The notes: generated by a model not told the origin, from the sequence alone. A DNA stretch of 64,000 nt from Oryza sativa Japonica Group (GCF_034140825.1 NC_089039.1:255501-319500), one strand, 5' to 3'. Counted from the stretch's first letter, positions 36,640-50,560 are shown. Made by a program: numbers and translations.

Positions 36640-36905
36640 GAAACCCAGGACACGGAGGTAGGGGATCGGCAGGATTGAATACCAAAGAGGTTCTGCAGCT
36701 GCTCCTTGGCGCTGAAGTTGCAGTGCTTGACGTCACACGTCAGGCTGGAGGTAATTCAACCAGTGCAGCCGACCTGGTCGATCATGATCCCCTCCTTCTC
36801 GGCCATCCAGGTGGTGAGGAACTGTGAATACGGTCAGGACGCCACAGTGCCACACCCGTCGGCGCGGGGTGACGGCAGCGAGACAGACGCCGATGCCCGG
36901 TTATA
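36640..36905 (-). pseudogene. Coding-like scrap of unknown origin
   Basis: GC-richer than its surroundings. The minus strand gives short protein-like pieces in different frames (WMAEKEGIMIDQVGC; TCDVKHCNFSAKEQLQNLF), consistent with a broken gene fragment. I do not recognise the family. Confidence 0.3.
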
Positions 36906-37463
36906 ATCCTATCGGCAAGGATGACGGCGCGCGAGGCGAGAGAGGATGACGGCGTCGATTGGCCGAAGCGGAGGCGTCGGGAGTCGGCCGTAATGCGTAC
37001 GGGAGGGCGGAGGATCGATCGCATGCGAGAGGAGATTAGGAGTTGCGCGATCAGCGCCCTACGAGCCGGGTGGGGTAGCGTTTTGCACGATGCTGATAGG
37101 GAACAGAGGGAGGTGCGCGATTTCTAATCGATCGGAGCCGTCGGATCAACTTCATCTGTTGGTTTTGGATCGTTGGATGTGTCACACGATGAATGAGTAA
37201 AACAACTTGTTGAACTATAGGGTAGATGTGATATGTAAGAATTGCCGTGAAGGCAAGCAAGGAGCACGAATCGCGAAGGGGAAGGAACGGTGGAGACAGG
37301 TGGTTGATTCGGCTGGGAAGTCATCTAGGAGTGAGTCTCCCACTAGACTAGAGTGAGCTGGCTTTATTGAGAGTTGAGTTGTTGTTGTTGAGGAGGAAGT
37401 GAAGAAGAGGCAGTAGAAAGAAGTAGCAGTAGCAGAAGAGAAGGGAGGAAGGGAATTGGATAG

Positions 37464-39437
37464 ATGGCGGGGACGCGGCGTGCGGAGGAGGAGTACGACT
37501 ACCTGTTCAAGGTGGTTCTCATCGGCGACTCCGGCGTCGGCAAGTCCAACCTCCTCTCCCGTTTCACCCGCAACGAGTTCTGCCTCGAGTCCAAGTCCAC
37601 CATCGGCGTCGAGTTCGCCACCCGCACCCTCCATGTATGTCCATCTTTCATCTCCTTCCTTCCTGCTTACTGTACTTACCACTAGCTCTAGCTACCCTAG
37701 CTGCTTCGTAATTCCTTTCTCAATCAATTCAATTCCTCTTTCTCCTCGCGCGATCTACCATTTTCTGCAAGCAACCCCTCCTCTACCTTAGATCCGATCT
37801 TTCTCTTCAACCAGCAATTCTTTTTTATTTTGACAAATCCAGATCAGGGATCCAATCTGCAATCCCCTCTCTGTCGCATTCTGCTTTTTTCTCCTGCTAA
37901 AAAAAACGTGAGCTTTGCTACCTAGATCTACCACACATGCTTCTGCTCAACCATGATCTACTATCACCAATTTCATCAATTCCACATCTACCTCGCCACT
38001 CCACTACTTGCATCATTTTACTCCACTAATTTCGTTTAACACACAGAAAACAGTTTCTTTCTTCTTCTTCTTCTTCTTTTTTTTTAAAAAAAAAAACCAG
38101 AGGAGGAACTCAATACATACATACATAATAATATGGAGATAGGAGTAACAAGTTGCTGCAGCTCCTGCTTAAAAAATAACAACAGTGTGTGAGCGGAGCG
38201 CTCATCCACATACATGTGGGCGATGACGAGGTGCCAGCTGCGTGTGTGCCTTATGGGATCCAATGGCTTGATTGTGATATCCTGATAGGCCATAATCCCA
38301 ACTGCGCCACCACCTTTACTACTCGTTCATCTCACTGTCACACTCAATTCTGTACCTGGCTTAGCAACTGCCTGACAGCTACTAGTACCTCTGTCCACAG
38401 TAATAGTTTAATTTCCTTTTAACAAAAGTAATACTTTCCACAGTAATATTAATAACCTCTTAAAGTTTCTTTCTTTCTTTCTTGTTGTACCTGCTAGGCT
38501 TGACAGTGTCTAGCTGCGAGGCTTAAGCTGCTAAATGCTAATGACAATCAGCACACACTTGTTATATACCGACCAAGAAATTGAAAATGGACCAACACAG
38601 AGAATTGTGACACCATGCTCTATGATACTTTGAAGATATAATAGTCTGCAGTTCTAGTCAGATTGTACTAAATTGTACACTTTGGGATAGCACCCTCTAA
38701 TGAACTTACCATGATAAAGTAATAAACTTCCAGTGCCATATGCGTCATGCTTATTTGGAGTTTGGCCTTCAACTCATCAGCCAGTTCAGATTCTTTCCAA
38801 GTTCCAAATTATGGCCTCTCCTCCCAATTTTATCTTTTTTGGATAGTTACTGAACACTAGTTCTCTCTATTGAATGTAAACAAATGCATTAGCGTTGGAA
38901 AAATTGAAACTGATCCATTTGCATGAAATCTTTGACTTGATGTAGGTGGAGGGCAAGATAATCAAGGCGCAGATCTGGGACACCGCAGGTCAAGAGCGAT
39001 ACAGAGCTATCACCAGCGCTTACTACCGTGGAGCTCTAGGAGCAGTCCTGGTCTACGACGTGAGCAAGCCCACAACCTTTGACAACATCAGCCGGTGGCT
39101 CAAGGAGCTCCGCGACCACGCTGATGCAAACATCAGAATCATGCTCGTCGGCAACAAGACTGATCTGAAGCACCTTCGGGCCGTCGCGACAGACGATGCG
39201 CACAAGTTTGCTGAGGCAGAAGGGCTGTCCTACATTGAGACTTCAGCTCTTGAGGCCACAAATGTGGAGGAGGCATTCCAGCTGATTCTCGGTGACATTT
39301 ACAGGGCCATCAGCAAGAAGCCCGTGGCATCAGATGAAGGCGGGGCAGGTGCCGCTGGAGGTGTCAAAGAAGGGAAGACGATCAATGTCGCTGCCGGTGA
39401 TGCCAATAGTGAAAAGAAGCAATGCTGCTCAACTTAG
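37464..39437 (+). CDS. Rab11/RabA-type small GTPase
   Basis: Trans-Golgi/recycling-endosome Rab GTPase. Two exons (37464-37634, 38946-39437; GT-AG intron with ...GATGTAG acceptor) give 220 residues. G-box motifs are complete: GDSGVGKS (21-28), effector TIGVEF (46-51), WDTAGQE (68-74), NKTD (127-130), ETSAL (155-159). The C-terminus QCCST carries two cysteines for geranylgeranylation. The single intron after the effector region is the usual layout of plant RabA genes, and the hypervariable tail is Gly/Ala-rich. The start is the first ATG after the pyrimidine/AGAAG-rich leader. It converges with the RabD gene, whose stop lies about 560 bp downstream. Subclass (A1 to A6) is not decided here. Confidence 0.94.
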
Positions 39438-39993
39438 AACGAATCCTTCAGTTTCAGATGTCATTTCGTGTACCTTGTGTGGTGCTTGTGATTGTTCTTT
39501 CTTTTTAAGTTTATTAAAGCTTCGTTGATTCATTTTGTCAGATAAATATTTACCTTGCTATACCTGACAGTCATATATTACCTAAAGCAGTTAATTACTA
39601 CATATACAGTAGTATCATGTCAAGATCATTGGTTCCTCCTGCATTACTCTTGTCCATTTTTTCAGGGTTGCATCAGTCAACATCCTGCTAATAAGCAGAA
39701 ACTGACAAGCCTCCAAACACCAGCAAATGACAAGAGTGACAAGCTTGCATCAAGCATCATGATGTTCAGTTCCAACATCATGCATCATATATATTAAATT
39801 TAGGCTTATAAACTGTTTTAACAAACCGATGATATCACAAACTGTGGCAAGTAACGAACACTTTGTGCACGCATGATGATGTTGTCTAATGCTAAAGTAT
39901 CATCCAATCCAATGCTTTTTTTTCCAGCCTTGTGACGAAATGAATCCTCCAACATTTGGCTAGTGCCATGACAGGAACGGCGTCTTGTTGAGT
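39438..39993. other. Shared 3' region of the convergent Rab genes
   Basis: 3' UTRs of RabA (+) and RabD (-); nothing else recognised. Confidence 0.6.
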
Positions 39994-42980
39994 TCATGAT
40001 GAGCAGCAGCTACTGCTGCTGTTCTGCTGTTGAATGGGCTGGCCTCTCATGTGAATATGGACAGTTGGTTTCCTCTCCACGGCAGGTTGGGTTGCCATCC
40101 TGCAGAGGTTGCACGGCAAGGAAATTCACTAGTCAGTCAGGTAGACATAGACCCCTCGTTTGTTGTTGAAAGGCACGGAAAGGAACTAGGAGTACAAAAG
40201 GTACATAAACTGCATCATCGGCATTTATTATTCAACATGAAGAGGGTCCTATTATTTTCAGCTTATGAATTATGGATTATCGTGGGCACGTTTCCCAAGT
40301 TCCTAAATGGTTCCATTTCTTTAAAAACTTTCTTCACCAGCATTTCTTAGAATTTTTTTAAATCAACATTTCAACTTTCTAATATTAAATTTATTCATTT
40401 GCACCCTCAAATAATTGTCATAAACTTTCATCAGCTATAAAGAAGCAATATTCAGAATGGTCATAGCCTAGGAAATCAAATTTCATGGTCGAGTGCAAAA
40501 CTGGAATTTCCTTTCAAAGGATGGAAAGGTTCATGACAAAATTTGAGAAAGAAGTTCAAAATTAAGCTAGGGAAAAATATGGGCCTCCAAGGCTCCAAGG
40601 GTGCAACAAATGGATTACTCCTACCTTTTCTTGATGTCTGACGACATGGTTAAGAAAGCTTCCTCCACATTGATGGATTCCTTTGCACTTGTCTCAAGAA
40701 AAGAAATCCCTAATGACTCTGCAAAAGCCTGCAATTAAACATTAACATTTCAGTCAGTTGATACCATGTTCAGTCTTTAGTCCTGAAGAGCAGAGACTGA
40801 AAATGCATTCAGGAAGATATATACCAAGAACATACAAAGATATAGGTCTACAAAAGAAGGTACATGCTACATAGTGGTTTCTGGAAATATTTTCACAACC
40901 AGGGATACAATATGACAATATCCCTTCAATAAGCTCAATGGATACTACATTGATCTATGTATGCTAACAACAGACATCTCTGATAAGTTGATGACAGCAA
41001 CAATCAGTGAATATGACATTCTAAGTGTAGCATGACTGCAGAAATTTCCTATGATTTCTTTAAAACTATAAATTACCTTGGCTTCTTCTGTATCAACAAC
41101 CTTACTGTCAACCAAATCACACTTGTTCCCAACTAGAAGCTTGCATACACTGTCACTGGCATACCTATCAATCTCACTCAACCACTGCTTCACATTATTG
41201 AAGCTTTCCATGTCTGTCACATCATAAACAATCTGAAAAAGTATTGTAAGATGTATTAACTCCATGCGTGGAAGTCTAGATCTTGAAAAGTAGAACACAA
41301 CATATAATGCAAAAAGAAAGAAGGAAGAAATTCAATTCAATAACAACCAATGTAAACTGTAAACCTATTCAGTCAATCGTAAATCATTCAGTACTACATC
41401 GCGGAAGAAAAACAGTACAGCTAAAAAAATCAGTTTAAGATTTTAAAGATCTTATAAACTGCAAAAACTCAATAGGACTTACAATGATTCCATGAGCTCC
41501 CCGGTAATAACTGCTTGTTATTGTCCTGAACCTTTCCTGACCTGCTGTGTCCCACTGAAAAAGAAACAACATCATTATAATAATTTGAGGGCTGAACAAA
41601 TAAAGGTATATTTCATAAAGCAATGTGTGTCCTGATACATCAATACTCACCAAACAATTAAACATTAAGACCATAATTTCCAATTGTTTATGTATATATG
41701 TCTACTTGGCAAGCATGTGTAATCTAAATCTGATGTGAACTGATGCAGTAAATCAGCTGCTTGGCAAGTACATTGTCCCAACTCTAAGCTTTTCTTTAGG
41801 GTCCCAACTATAAGCTCTCCCTGACTATAACTCTAAGCTATGTGGTCTTAATTAGCTAGATCTTGAAAACCTCTCCTATCAACTGTACCAGTTCCCTCCA
41901 AAAACAAAGTTGCTGAACAGTCCAGTTCCTCAAATTAGTTTAGGGGTAATTGTCAATGCATGCCTGCATGGTAATTGCTCCATTTCCTGTCCATTCTCCC
42001 TTCAACAATAATAGGAGGAAAATGGCAGGTCAACAACTCAGAAAGCATGGACAAGTTGTTTCATTCAAGAATATTCTGCACAGATGGCAAAATTCTTAAA
42101 TTTTACACCCATCACCATGGTTCTATCATTGTATTCCTCTAAGATTACAATTTTGGATTATTGGAACTAGCACCACGTTTTAGAATATCCAGAGAGTATA
42201 AACAAAGGGAGTAAGAACTGAAAACACCGGTCCGGCGAAAAGGAACTGAAAACCAACTTATGACTCAAGTTTTGACAGGATAATGCTAAGGGAGGATACA
42301 AGCCAAGCATCCCTAATCCATAGTAGATTGAGTTCCAAAGTTTCTAGAACTAGGCATTATCATCAAAAGTCATGCATCCCAGGCATGAATTAATCGTGCA
42401 ATTATCTAAAAAATGGATTGGTCTGAACTCGCATAAGAGAATTGTCTCGATGAGGAATGAACTTACAATCTGTAGCTTCACTGTCTTCCCATCGAGTTCA
42501 ATGGTTCGGATTTTCTGAAAAGGTGACATATTCACTAACAAATTAACGAAATTTGATTCAGTTAGATGATAGCAACTGCAGAATTCAATGGTTCATCAAT
42601 AGCAAGAGAAGAGGAAGATTTGTACTGACGAAATCAACACCGATGGTACTGATGTAAGTGTCGATGTACGAATCGTCCTGCATGAATCAAACGAACCGGA
42701 ACTTGTCAGGACGAGAAGTTAATTAAACACCGAACTGTGCTACTCTATTGAAATAAAGAAGAGAAGTTTCCGAGCGAAATTAAGATGGAGGCTTTCTTAC
42801 AGCAAATCGGAGGAGGAGGCAGGACTTGCCGACGGAGGAGTCGCCGATGAGGAGCAGCTTGAACAGGTAATCGCTGCATCAGAAAACGCAAACACCATTA
42901 ATCGCAGTTTCACAAAGAGGGGAAATTGGAGACGACGGCCGCGGCGGCGGAGAGTCGGGAACTTACTACTCGATGCTCAT
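39994..42980 (-). CDS. Rab1/RabD-type small GTPase
   Basis: ER-to-Golgi traffic GTPase. Eight minus-strand exons: 42967-42980, 42801-42873, 42630-42677, 42467-42514, 41483-41554, 41077-41232, 40625-40728, 39994-40099. The sum is 621 nt, giving 206 residues, and all introns are GT-AG. The first exon codes only MSIEY minus one base. Motifs: GDSSVGKS, effector TIGVDF, WDTAGQE, GNKCDL, ETSAK, and a C-terminal SCCSS prenylation motif. The body matches the Ara5/RabD family ([29 protein letters not shown]). The last exon ([20 protein letters not shown]) corresponds to the RabD hypervariable tail. It is transcribed divergently from tubulin-folding cofactor E; the start codons are 830 bp apart. Confidence 0.94.
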
Positions 42981-43809
42981 GGCGTCCTCTTGGGTTGTTG
43001 GGTCTCGACGGATTTGGAGGACGAAAAACTAACTAGAATTCTAAAAAGGCGAGGTTTTTTAGCGAAGGGGAGGAAGAGACAGGTGGAAGGAGGATCACAA
43101 GAAGAAGGCAACCTTGGAAACTAACCAAGGAAGCAAAGCGAACAAAAAGGTTGCTTCTTTTCTTGGTGCGGTCGCATCCGTTTTATCAGGCCATAAACCC
43201 AAGTCAGGAACTCCCAACTCACAACAAAGTGGGTTCGGTTTGCCGGCTAAAAAGGAATTTTTAAGAGTCAAAAAGGACTGGGAGCTTTTCATTGACAGGT
43301 GACTAAGCACAGTCAATTTCTTCCCTTCAGAGTCCAAATTAAAGTTAGGCTGTCTTGATTTGTGACTCAAAATTACTATATTTATCTTTTTTTTATGTCC
43401 ATATTCATGTATATTTATTTTAGGACGGAGAAAATACTAGTACAAACTTGCATGATACAGTATATTGTGAAATTTTGTATGATAATGTAAAGTGGTTTGG
43501 TTGTGGTAGATCTTTTTTACTTATTGCTACCAATGGTGTATTATTATTAGTTAAAGATTGTAAAGCTGGTGAAAGCTTGACATATAAAGGTTTTGTTTTC
43601 ATCTAGTACAGTAGTAGAGTATTTTTTTTTCTTTTTTGATTGATGGTGATAAAAAAATCATCTCTCCCAGTTGCAACTTCCAAATTTGGCCGGATAAGGC
43701 CAGCCCACAGCCCAAAATAGTGAAGCGATGGGGCTAAATGGGCCAAAGAAATGAACGGCAACTCCCAATTCACTTCACTTCGTAGTAGTAGTAGTAGGAG
43801 ACGACATCC
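42981..43809. promoter_or_regulatory. Divergent promoter region, RabD (-) and TFC-E (+)
   Basis: 830 bp between the start codons. A short GGGCC-type motif (ATGGGCCAAAG, about 43737) is close to the TFC-E start. No other feature recognised. Confidence 0.4.
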
Positions 43810-46800
43810 ATGGCCGCCGTCGCCTTCCGCTTGGGACAGCGCGTGCACGCCGCCGGCGACCCCGCCCGCGTCGGCACCGTGCGTTACCTCGGCCCTGTCG
43901 ACGGCCACCCCGGAGACTGGCTGGGCGTCGACTGGGACGCCGGCGCCGGCGGCCGCCATGACGGGTCGCTCGCCGGCCGCCGCTACTTCGTTGCCGCCGG
44001 GGAACGCTCCGCCTCCTTCGCGCGCCCCACCGCGCTCAGCGCCGGGATCACGCTCCCCGACGCCATACGCAACCGCTACCGTGTCGAGGAATTCACCAAG
44101 GAGGAACAAGGTCCGCATCCCTCGATTCCTCGGCTTCCAAATCCAAATCTTGCTGCTCTTCATTCCACCAGCTAGCTTCTTTTTCTTTTTTTTTTCCCAT
44201 TCCACTTATTAATTTTTTGCTAAAATTCATCCTAGTACATACTTTCTACCTTCTATGCGTTGTAAATAGCATTCGAGAAATCGGCTACACATTTTTTTTG
44301 TTGCATTATACAACTTAGGCTCAAGCATCCATGTTGGCATGTGTATATGTACTAGTTCTTGAATTTGACAGTTGCTCATTGCTTGAGAGCATGTATGGGA
44401 CACCTCGTGTTAAAATTTCAAAATCATGTGCTATTGGTGGGTTGGCGTAAGATTTTCCAGCTACTCTGTTTTCTTTTCCCTGTTTCAAGGGCAGAAGATT
44501 TTCCGTTGCTTGTAAAAGCAATATGCATACACCTTTTTACATTTATAATGATACCCGATATAAACATTTTGTTGTGTCCAGATGAAATGTATGTCTTCTC
44601 ATCAAGTCAGAAGCGCGTGTCAGTGGAATTGGTTGGCAAGAACAAAGTTGAGGAAAAGCTGAAAAACCTCAATGATCTGACCAGTGCATCTGTATCCTAC
44701 ATGGGAGTAAGCTCAATTGGGCCAGGAGATGAACTAAAGAATTTGGTTCCAAGTACTTACTATCCTTTAATCCTTAAATCATCTCTTTTATTTGATTGTT
44801 TTGCAACCCAGCGATACATGTCAAGCTTCCTGATCTTATATATTGGAAACGTTACCTTCCTTAGAGGGAACACAATGTATATATTTTGTTTGGTTCACTG
44901 GAGGCTCTGCAGCTAAAGCATTTAGTTCACTGCATATTTTGGCATTGGAAATGAGATAATGGAATAGAGTTTATAGTTTCTTAACGTATGCAAAATTAAA
45001 AGGGTGGTAACCTAAAGTACTTCGTATTTGTGTCACTTTTTATTCTTTGAGTGTAAATTTGAGACTCGATGTACTGACCGACTGTAACAACGTCGGCATC
45101 TACAATAACTGAGTTGAAATACCTTTTAGCTGCATTTTCTTATTAAAGTTTCCTTTAGCAAACTAAATATGTGTTCACCCCACAGCTGGGTCATTTTCAA
45201 CTACAATATTCTCATATTTCCTATAAAGATGACATTATGTATTGGCTCACCTCTAGCATCTAGGTTCTGGGTTAAGACTAGTCCCTTAGGACCTAATTCA
45301 GTTGTATCACCATTACATAATCTATTTGAAAATGGCATGAATTCTCTTAGGCCATTAGTAGGCACTGAGCATTGGAGGGATGATTTTACTAGTAAACATT
45401 CATTAGAAATTTGCTGGCAGGACTGTCATGCATACTTGGCCTATGTTTATCCTGAATTCTGATGAGTACTGACAATAGTTTTGCTCGTTTCAGATCTCAG
45501 ACAGCTTGATTTAACTGGAAATCTTCTCTCTCAGTGGCAAGTATGTACCTCAAGAGACTAACATTATGGTTAGCACAATTTTTAATTAGTATGGATATAA
45601 CATACAAAACTTCATAAATTGAAACATGCACAGCAAAAGGCTGTATGCTCTTCATTACAATGGTGCCACATTGTGCTGTTGAACTTCATTACTCATAAGC
45701 TTGGAGTTTATTCAAATTTATGTTATTTTGACCTAGAAGTAAAACTTGTGGTATATCCCTGTATTGGATTATTAATACTTTTCATGTGCGTTGGTAAGCT
45801 ATGTAATCATCACCAACCATCTTATCTTTTTCACCTCTGTTGAAAGCACATTTAGCATCTTTTACTCACTTGACAGTACAGGTCACGATTTGCTTGATAT
45901 CCTGAACTTTCAATTGTTTTGTTATGTTTTCTCACAATTGATGCTAATGTTATGTTTCTTTTGGCATTTGGCTGAACAGTTTTGTTCTTTCACAGGATAT
46001 ATTCTCTCTGTGTGAAGCTCTGGCATCACTGGAAATTCTTGATTTGACAAACAATACCATGGAGAATGACTTTACTGACAGTTCATCTGTCAAGAATATC
46101 CGTGTTTTGGTTCTCAACTACTGTGGTGTAACATGGGAACTGGTATGCCCCTTGGCTGACACAATGAAGCTTCTATTTATTGATGCCAATCACAGTATAA
46201 GTTGATGTTTATTTATGTGAACAGGTTGAAAAGATTAAAGTCTCATTTTCATGTCTCAGTGAACTCCATCTAATGACGAACAGGATAAAAGCAATGATGG
46301 TTAGCGTTTCTTCTTGTACATTTTTTTGCCATGCATTTTATGCCTACTGCTTCATTTACTGTTATTCATCCAAAGTAAAACAGAAACTCCTCATAAAAGT
46401 TTTCCCCTGGCTAACTGGAAAATGATCCATTTGGAAATTTGAATAGGTAGTCCTTCCAAATCTTGCAGTGCAAGGTTTTCCTTCTTCAACTTTGTGTACA
46501 TTAAGAAACAGCTTTGAAGAACTAACTATAAACTATCATGTGTCCGCTTATCTAGACTCCAGTTGGAAATATTGTTCAAGGTTTCGATACACTGCGACTC
46601 TTAAATTTAGAAGACAATCACATTGATTCATGGGATGAAATTGTGAAACTATCTTACTTAAGAAGGTACAAATGTATAACTGAAGCTTTTGTCTTAAGTT
46701 AATGTTACTTCTGCATTTCAGAACTGTAGATATTGATGTTTTTCCTTCTTTTTTGGGGCAGCTTGGAACAGCTCCATTTGAATAAGAACATGCTAAAACA

Positions 46801-49262
46801 TGTAACATATCCATCCAATCCTCCTCCACTAGGATCTCTTGGCGATGCAGCTGTTTTGCCTTTTGAAAAACTACGAGTTCTTCTCTTAGGTATTTTTTGT
46901 GATCTGGCTTCCCTTATCTATTCCATAACAAAATATCGAATCTAAGATATTTTCTGTAATATCTGGCTTCCGTTATCTATTTGGGAAAATTGATCATGCG
47001 CCATGAAATGTTTTCCATAATATTTTCTGTTTAAGAACTGCCTTTAATTCAAGTAAGTTCAAAATGACTTGCTAATGATCACTTTCAAATGCCTCAGGAT
47101 CTAACCAGATAGATGAGGTCCTTTCTGTGGATTCACTTAACCTCTTTCCGAGTTTAACAGTAAGCAAGTTTCTTTCTAATGGTTTGTGTTTATTATTCTG
47201 AAATTTAGTATTGATGTTCAATTCCTTTTCTATGAGGTTTGAACAGTTAGAACTGCAAGATTTTGATACACTGCGATTCTTAGATTTACAAGAATGTTAT
47301 GATGTACACCACACTGTATTTTTATTAGTTATGGCTTAGCACGCCAATACTAATATCTACTTTTCTAAAGGATGTCAGGCTTTCTGATAATCCTGTAGCT
47401 GACCCTGCCAAGGGCGGCGTGCCTCGATTTGTGCTTATCGCCCGACTAGGAAAAGTTAAAATACTGAATGGTAGTGAGGTATGTTGAGTCCCTGGATGTT
47501 TCTTGAGCATGTATGTTGTACAAATATGTTACTTCATCTTTCTTTTCCATATCCAGATAAGTCCACGTGAGCGAAGGGAAGCAGAGATACGGTCAGTTAA
47601 TCCCTTCTGTAAATTTATTACCTTCTTTTATGATGTATAGGGCCTCTGTATATGGCTAGCCATCCATTATTTACATGTGTGTTTATCCATGCCAACGGTG
47701 AATTTTTCTTCTGGTTTTCTAGAAAGTGTTCTTGCACTTATCTATATTGTCTTGCTTTTCTCGAAGGAATACCACAATTACGATATCTGATACTTTTGAT
47801 GCAAAAACATAGATATGTTCGCCTTGTTATGGGAAAAGCTGAATCATATGATCCTGAAGAGATCAAACGGCTGCACCCTAGGTAAGGTTGTCCAATTTCC
47901 CTTCTTTACTTTTTGACACCACATGACCATGATATAACCAAAGGATTTTTCACTACATATGCCATTATTTTGCTGCAAAGGACACATGTTGTTACTTAAA
48001 TGATTTCACCACATGAGCTGTGACCTTACTAACTAGAAAAGCTCTACCTAGTCAATTCCAGCCTATATGATCTCAGTTATACCTGTTATTCAACAATTAG
48101 GATTATATGTCTATCTTGATGTTTACACGCGCTTCCAAATTTGTGTTGCTTGGCTTCATTTGCTAAATTTAACTTCCCTGGGACTAGGCTGGGACAGATA
48201 CCTGATGATAGTGACGCACCAATTATTAATTGGATTATGCTTAGGCAATAACGATTTGTCAATGCAGATTTGCTGAGCTGAAAGCCTTTCATGGTATTGA
48301 GGATGAGAAGCCGAGTTCAAGGACTTCTGGTCCTCAAAAAATGGCTTCTGGGCTTATAAGTAATAATGTTGAACTATAATTAAGGCAAGAGAGTTGTATG
48401 GTATGCATGCGAGGAAGTGATTTTTTCTTTTCCTCCGTTGCACACAGGTATCACCTTGAAATGCGTAGGGCCATCTATGGGTGAGAAGCAACCATTGACA
48501 AAGAAGCTGCCTCCTGCAACTACTGTAAGTACTTCTTGGGTCCTATTACTACTTATTAGCTGTCCTTTTTTCGTGGTTGAGTCTTTGAGACCAGCAGATA
48601 GAGAAAAACGATTCTCTTTTTTCGTATGCACACTTTCCGAGCTGCTAAACGGTGTGTGCTTTACAAAAATTATTTATAGAAAAGTTGCTTTAAAAAATCA
48701 TATTAATCAATTTTTCAAGTTTGAAATAATTAATACTCAATTAATCATGTGTTAATGACTCACCTCGTTTGGTGTATCTTTTCAATCTTCTCCTTTCCTT
48801 TCCTCTCAAACACAGGTTGGTTATGTTTAGCTTTCACATGCGAGATATTAGTGGCAACTTGCTGATAGTGATATAACATGCTCTCCTGTTTTGCTACGAC
48901 GGCTAAATTGCCTATGATTTGCATGTTATAGGTTGGAAAGTTAAAATCTTTGTGCGAGAGCTTCTTTAAACTGAAGGACGTTAAACTGAGACTGTATCTT
49001 GAGGAAGAGGTATGGATTATTTGTGCTGTGTATGATCATTGCTCATGTATTAAAATGTTGTCGAGAAAGGAAAAAAAAAAGAAAAGAAGAGGCAGAAAGC
49101 TAGGTAGGGTAAAATACTTGCATGCTGGAACGGCTGGGATCTGATCGATTTGCATTTTGACAGGGTTGCCCTATGCCGCAATTCTTCGAGGAAGACACGG
49201 TTTCTCTCATGGAGCTTGGGATCGGCACGGGATCGACCATTATCGTGGACGAAGAAAGCTAG
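43810..49262 (+). CDS. TFCE: Tubulin-folding cofactor E (TFC E / TBCE)
   Basis: Chaperone that binds alpha-tubulin and assembles it with beta-tubulin-cofactor D during heterodimer formation in the cytosol. Fifteen exons: 43810-44110, 44582-44752, 45494-45540, 45996-46142, 46225-46299, 46556-46665, 46762-46889, 47098-47159, 47371-47478, 47557-47591, 47813-47881, 48268-48359, 48448-48524, 48932-49009, 49164-49262. The sum is 1599 nt, giving 532 residues, close to Arabidopsis PFIFFERLING. Residues 1-80 are a CAP-Gly domain (GTVRYLGPVDGHPGDWLGVD). LRRs follow (LRQLDLTGNLLSQW, LEILDLTNNTM, LRLLNLEDNHI). The C-terminal 80 residues form a ubiquitin-like domain ending in STIIVDEES. All junctions are GT-AG and the frame is open throughout. 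Confidence 0.95.
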
Positions 49263-49870
49263 CCTAATCTAGTTTACTGGCATTCTTTGTGTGCGTTTTA
49301 ATTTGATTTATTTGAGTAAATTTGGTGTGTTGAGCTGGAGAAAACAAAGTCCCTGTAACATGGTACAAATGCTCAAGTAACTTACACTCGGCAGCTTAAC
49401 GCCATCAAATGTGTGTGCATGTACGTGCTCTCGAGTCTCGACTCGACCACATTATGAGTCATGACAGAAAGACAATCATTCTTGCTGTTTAGTACCTTTT
49501 GAGCATAATGGCTGGTTATAGCAACTTATCTTGCTGTTTATCTTTTAATCATAATGGCGGGCTGGTTATAGTAACTTTTAGATGTAAATCTAGGCATATT
49601 TTTTTATCAAGATATATAATTAAAAGTTATTATATTGTAAGACGGATGGAGTACTATTTTTTTTCTTGTTTGCACAAGAAAAAAAAAACTGGATGTAGCA
49701 TATGATTCTCCAAGCCTTTTCTATCTGCCGCGTCGCTCTCCATCCAGCGATGGTGAATTCGTCAAATCTACCCCATAGTTCAACAAATGATTTCAGTCAT
49801 CACTCATTCTTTCGGTTCTCACGCAACGGTCTAGATCGCATCTACGGAATTGACATTGTGCTATCTTCAG
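49263..49870. other. 3' flank of TFC-E
   Basis: Contains half of a decayed Stowaway element (about 49575-49652, right end GACGGATGGAG next to TA). No gene. Confidence 0.5.
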
Positions 49871-50112
49871 GATTGGGTTTCACTAGAATGCCATCCTAAA
49901 ATATGGCTTCGCTAAAACACCATTTTCAAACCAGTACAACTTGCTGGAATGCCATTTCTTCCTCTCTTTTTTTTAATCAAATTACATGAATTTTACCTTG
50001 TTTTTCTTGATGAGCTGACCAAAATACCCCCTCTAGATTTCATCCCCTCTTTCGTTGCTTTGTTCCCATCACCGGTGAGCCACCGCCACCATTCTCCTTG
50101 GCTCCTTCTCGT

Positions 50113-50560
50113 GCTTGCAAAGGACCCAGATGTTGATATCATGAAAATGATATTATCTCTCAGTTACTATGATGTTCCTCACCATTTGAGAGCTTGTTTG
50201 CTGTACCTGAGTATATTTCCAGAAGATAATGAGATCAACAAACAACGTTTGATAAATAGATGGATCGCGGAAGGATTCATTCTCGAAGAACAAGGGTTAA
50301 CAGACTTCATATGAAGTTGGTGAACGCTATTTTAACTAGCTCATCAATAGATGCTTGATCCAATTCCAACCAGTTGGTTCAAAGCATGGTCAAGTTGATG
50401 GCATCATTCTTGATTTCCTTGCATGCAATGCAAGGCTTCTGAAGAGAATTTTGTTACCCCATTCGATTCAATGATGATACAGAGCAAGGGCTTGTTTCAG
50501 ACAATAAGGTGGTCAGGGTTGGTAGGCTTCGTTCGTGTGAATAATCAGAATGGACAGCAC
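50113..50560 (+). pseudogene. NB-LRR disease-resistance gene fragment (winged-helix region)
   Basis: The translation [35 protein letters not shown] and [16 protein letters not shown] is the ARC2/winged-helix part of a CC-type plant NB-LRR protein. Further pieces, out of frame, match the stretch around the MHD motif (DGIILDFLAC, KASEENFVTPFD) and the start of the LRRs (NNQNGQ). The P-loop, kinase-2 and LRR body are absent, and at least one stop and frame changes interrupt it. It lies inside the inverted-repeat element 49874-51092 and was probably captured from a functional R gene elsewhere. Confidence 0.8.

Larger units (their letters stand above)
30390..36640. other. Gene-poor intergenic region
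   Basis: Six kilobases of AT-rich DNA. It holds an inverted-repeat element (30777-31151), a Stowaway MITE (31428-31686), two adjacent MITEs (34159-34829), several decayed Stowaway-like ends (about 32070, 33550, 34070), and many GATCGATC clusters up to about 32480. Short ORFs here show no family resemblance. Confidence 0.55.

Noticed and set aside
30390-36640. A full-length LTR retrotransposon filling the gene-poor region
   Set aside because: No paired long direct repeats and no polyprotein-like sequence were seen; only short DNA elements are visible.
43603-44205. 200-codon minus-strand ORF opposite TFC-E exon 1
   Set aside because: Shadow of the CAP-Gly exon, which matches TFC-E on the plus strand.
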